Below, one piece after another: positions 15,201-16,661 of a stretch of DNA of 16,661 nt; position 1 is the stretch's first letter, and each line of letters opens with the position of its first letter. The notes beneath the pieces were generated by a model that saw only the letters and a program-made list of their open reading frames with translations, had not been told where the DNA came from and ran no database searches. The position numbers and the translations under genes are program-made. The DNA lies in assembly GCA_002429595.1 (NCBI GenBank), contig DJAM01000064.1:1-16661 (forward strand), given 5' to 3'. The stretch comes from Coxiellaceae bacterium UBA6002. Lineage in GTDB: Bacteria > Pseudomonadota > Gammaproteobacteria > UBA6002.

Positions 15201-15393
15201 GTCTTTTCAACATACCGCGTTCGTGTTAGGGAAATACTTGTCACCAAAGTTTTATGTCAACTATAGCTTAGATTTATTTGATCATACCAATACGTTTAAA
15301 GCGCGATATATGCTAAATCGTTTCTGGACAGTTCAAAGTGTTGCCAACACTAACAATAGTGGTGTTGATATAATGTATACGGTTGAGAAGTGA
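12208..15393 (+). CDS. tamB: Translocation and assembly module protein TamB
   Basis: TamB is a long AsmA-like bridge protein anchored in the inner membrane. It spans the periplasm to TamA and is thought to carry lipids and/or help barrel assembly. The 1061-residue protein starts with a signal anchor (MKKYVLIVVTCILSITIW). A long repetitive beta-rich body follows. It ends with the diagnostic DUF490/TamB C-terminal domain: YGQLRLQDGNYSIYG near 845, TGGPLSNPGLEIRASR near 875, LSYLLLGIP near 932, and a final strand block closing VDIMYTVEK. It is shorter than the E. coli protein (about 1259 aa), which is common variation in the body. The start is TTG in TTGA overlapping the tamA stop; no strong ribosome-binding site is seen, so it is likely translationally coupled. 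It converges with the next gene, 2 nt away. Confidence 0.94.
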   Translation: MKKYVLIVVTCILSITIWISGFYITKTDRGTLWALQFLNQKYPNLLEYDSVQGHLLGNLNITNLKLHLDQATLKVANIAMHNSLNLLTFKLTNDFLKADQLEFAPTVLAHNDSKQSSHHLPFSLVAKDIELHDIKVKLDKNNSIAIPILRLQLLSSSTKFAANIYNNNQASPCIKYRQKKNIAVLDLDLAIKKTKWKIHYYQKSNNFKMNGVINDQHQGSIVIKGDSAKTNSNITVLANHFHLNDIFVNYWPSVLSFNFNSHQTDKSLEVVLNQLQGTINNQPISGSTYLSESDHKINHLLIDLNSNNAKIQIDGAKRDQWQVSWIFQIPNLNLFLPNSHGNILANGKITGDTNTPDFEGSLNVSHLKLFNYQVENCIGDFKIVHEQKQYSSSLQFAANNIQIDKFSITNLKLNGQGDLKKHTLDFRAILPTISSDIKLEGSYHDKIWAAKIVHLALVNNKQNWQLANSSSISYANKEWQLAPVVLRSGQNEFYLDAKYQKNKLLQAHLKSANLDLSLFNFLLSPDQHLEGKINLISNVNFTPAKKQFELESTLGPGVFQYGKNDQAKKLAFQSGKVNAMLDKTQTLITAINFVFPEGQASSQFSIPQFVFDSRLKGKPINGEVKAQVTQLHFFEALIPAIRNTSGRLTANFKVAGIVAKPTLNGNFNLAQANFQIPKLNLTVNNVVIDATSVGNDLQLKGNMTSGNGNLSFNGSGKFDGGSLPLNLHLQGSNVLVCNQPEIKITASPNLNLTLGNKELKLTGNILIPEAKLNPHDFGSTETVSDDIIFIEPSGKQVEKGLLKVSSDINLVLGNNIFLTYKGINGQILGQMRIEDSPNKATVAYGQLRLQDGNYSIYGKTLKIDYGKLNFTGGPLSNPGLEIRASRTLQTTSSQSLLSSQEQLRVGVNVLGTLHEPKITLFSEPSGKPPSDILSYLLLGIPADSVSGTNSELLLQAANTIGGNQAGKLLGFKEKLKSSLGLSELDIGTQTEINPKTQESFQHTAFVLGKYLSPKFYVNYSLDLFDHTNTFKARYMLNRFWTVQSVANTNNSGVDIMYTVEK

Positions 15394-15395
15394 GG

Positions 15396-16508
15396 CTACG
15401 TGGTCTTTTTTGTTGCTATCTGATCGCTTTCTAGCAATTCTGTAACTTTTGGCTCGAGTGTTTTTTGAGGTTTCCAAAAGCTGTGGGTCATATTTCCAAT
15501 AACTATCGAAGTAGCGACAGCCGTTATTAAACCAACCATAAAGTTTAATAGTAGCTTTAGCGCGCTATAGGGAGTGAAGGTATAACTCTCTGCAATACTA
15601 ACTAGCGATGCGATGACTATTGAACTCAGCTGCGAAGATTTATCACCTAACTTGATTAGTTTCAATGTTGAACTTTCTAGTTTTAATAAAGATAACATTG
15701 TTAATGCAGCAAAAAAAGGGTGGTACGTTTGCCCTTTCATTGCTATTAGCATTAACGTTAATGCATAAAGTCCCCATTCAACTTTTTCTTTTTGGAAATT
15801 TTTGACGTGAAAAGTGGTTCGTAAAAAAGAATAGATCGCCGCTAAAAATGCCGTGTAAAGAAAAGTGGTTAGCAGTTCTAATGCTATCTCGGCTACTTCA
15901 TCTGCCCAAGTAGCATCATTTATTTGTCTTGTTATTTCGTTAGTCAATTCATCATACTGTAAAGCAAGGGCTTGTTTGTTCTGTGAATAATACTCTCGAT
16001 ACTGTTTGGCCGCTGCCCTATAATCGCTCTCACTGAGATAATCACTTGTTAGATCTACAGGATGTAATTTAACAGGTGAACCTTGCTTAATAAAACCCTT
16101 CATGAGCTCTTGGCTAAAGAGGATAGATGGTTTTTGGCTCATCTTAAACCGCGCTTCTGGACTATTTTGAAATTTCAGGAGCTGATCTAAAAAGCACTCA
16201 AAATCTTCTGGGGACGGAATATCACAAAGTTGCAGATGATGATGCTCCCATTTATTTTCCATTGGGTCGACGTGAGGCATCATAACTCTATGAGCTAAAT
16301 CATCATCTACTATAGGCTTGTATTTTGCACCAGGACAAGCACTATTACACTGCTCCAGATCTAGCAGCATCTCGAAATCATAGCTAGTGCTCCAATAATC
16401 ATGGAGTCTATTTTTAAAAATTGAGAAAATGTTTGCTTTTATATTTAGCCATTTGATAAGTGTATTCTGGTTAGTGGATGTAAAGTTAAATAGCAACTCT
16501 TTTTTCAT
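15396..16508 (-). CDS. Unrecognised 370-aa membrane protein
   Basis: I do not recognise a family. The N-terminal 200 residues are soluble-looking and polar, with no signal peptide. They contain four cysteines (54, 58, 95, 105), a HHH at 90-91 plus neighbours, and a helical stretch at about 160-200 rich in Tyr, Gln and Glu. The C-terminal half has four or five hydrophobic segments (about 208-230, 246-275, 294-308 and 316-340), then a charged 30-residue tail ending ATKKTT. AAGGA stands 6 nt before the ATG, so the start is well supported. A TATAAT on the minus strand at 16585-16580 is a plausible -10. The gene is monocistronic and convergent with tamB with only 2 nt between stop codons. The layout (cytosolic head, membrane tail) is compatible with many roles. 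Confidence 0.7.
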   Translation of the reverse strand: MKKELLFNFTSTNQNTLIKWLNIKANIFSIFKNRLHDYWSTSYDFEMLLDLEQCNSACPGAKYKPIVDDDLAHRVMMPHVDPMENKWEHHHLQLCDIPSPEDFECFLDQLLKFQNSPEARFKMSQKPSILFSQELMKGFIKQGSPVKLHPVDLTSDYLSESDYRAAAKQYREYYSQNKQALALQYDELTNEITRQINDATWADEVAEIALELLTTFLYTAFLAAIYSFLRTTFHVKNFQKEKVEWGLYALTLMLIAMKGQTYHPFFAALTMLSLLKLESSTLKLIKLGDKSSQLSSIVIASLVSIAESYTFTPYSALKLLLNFMVGLITAVATSIVIGNMTHSFWKPQKTLEPKVTELLESDQIATKKTT

Positions 16509-16579
16509 GGTTTTCCTTTCATCTTACATTTGCATTTCAAGATCATAAGCTTCTTTTACGACAACCGGTAGTTGTGTTC

Positions 16580-16585
16580 ATTATA
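16580..16585 (-). promoter_or_regulatory. Candidate -10 box of the 370-aa membrane protein gene
   Basis: A perfect TATAAT on the minus strand lies 72 nt upstream of the ATG. No -35 close to TTGACA is found at 16-19 bp, so activity is uncertain. No other good -10 is seen between the repeat at the right edge and the gene. Confidence 0.4.
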
Positions 16586-16644
16586 TTGTTAAATAATGAA
16601 GAGAAACTTAAATGACATAGCGCACGATTAGAAATTATGGCTCT

Positions 16645-16661
16645 GTCATTCCCGCGAAGGC
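16645..16661. repeat. Palindromic dispersed repeat, copy 3 (cut by right edge)
   Basis: GTCATTCCCGCGAAGGC is the start of the palindromic element also found at 1-70 and 7006-7079. Only 17 nt are inside the window. Its last 14 nt are identical to the first 14 nt of the window. It lies upstream of the 370-aa protein gene. Confidence 0.8.

Noticed and set aside
15394..15412. Bidirectional terminator between tamB and the convergent 370-aa gene
   Set aside because: There is a T6 run at 15407-15412 but no paired stem before it, and only 2 nt separate the genes.

Overview
This 16.7 kb window looks like chromosomal DNA of a moderately AT-rich gammaproteobacterium. The gene order rnhA - yafS - gloB - mltD, a type I pantothenate kinase (CoaA), a DUF1328 membrane peptide and a complete tamA-tamB pair support that class. 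The dispersed palindromic repeats and the low GC make a Legionellales-like lineage my best guess, but no rRNA or other phylogenetic marker settles it. Most genes are housekeeping genes. The novelty lies in the intergenic repeats, two small lipoproteins, a variant Nramp transporter and one unrecognised membrane protein.

Layout, left to right. (1) A palindromic dispersed repeat fills the left edge, followed by a CCCTAACCCT-type repeat. (2) yafS and rnhA lie on the minus strand, overlapping by an ATGA. (3) A 129-bp element with hexanucleotide inverted-repeat arms separates them from the divergent plus-strand group gloB - mltD - folD (glyoxalase II, membrane-bound-type lytic transglycosylase D, methylene-THF dehydrogenase/cyclohydrolase). 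(4) A second, longer and inverted copy of the hexanucleotide element follows folD. (5) On the minus strand are a 51-aa lipoprotein, a UUCG-loop terminator, a Thr-rich 88-aa lipoprotein and a 56-aa DUF1328 peptide behind a near-consensus sigma-70 promoter. (6) coaA, a lysine 6-dehydrogenase/saccharopine-dehydrogenase-like gene and cysS form a minus-strand group, with another palindromic repeat just before cysS. (7) On the plus strand, an Nramp-related transporter lacking canonical metal-site residues precedes tamA and tamB, which overlap by a TTGA. (8) A convergent 370-aa protein with several predicted membrane segments ends 2 nt from tamB. (9) The window closes in the start of the same palindromic repeat that opens it.

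How the genes work together. MltD trims peptidoglycan. TamA and TamB help export proteins and lipids to the outer membrane. The two small lipoproteins and the DUF1328 peptide are also envelope components. GloB detoxifies S-lactoylglutathione, FolD supplies one-carbon units, CoaA starts CoA synthesis and CysS charges tRNA-Cys. No CRISPR array, transposase, prophage gene, tRNA or rRNA was seen. The most unusual structure is the pair of hexanucleotide inverted-repeat elements that bracket gloB-mltD-folD in opposite orientation.
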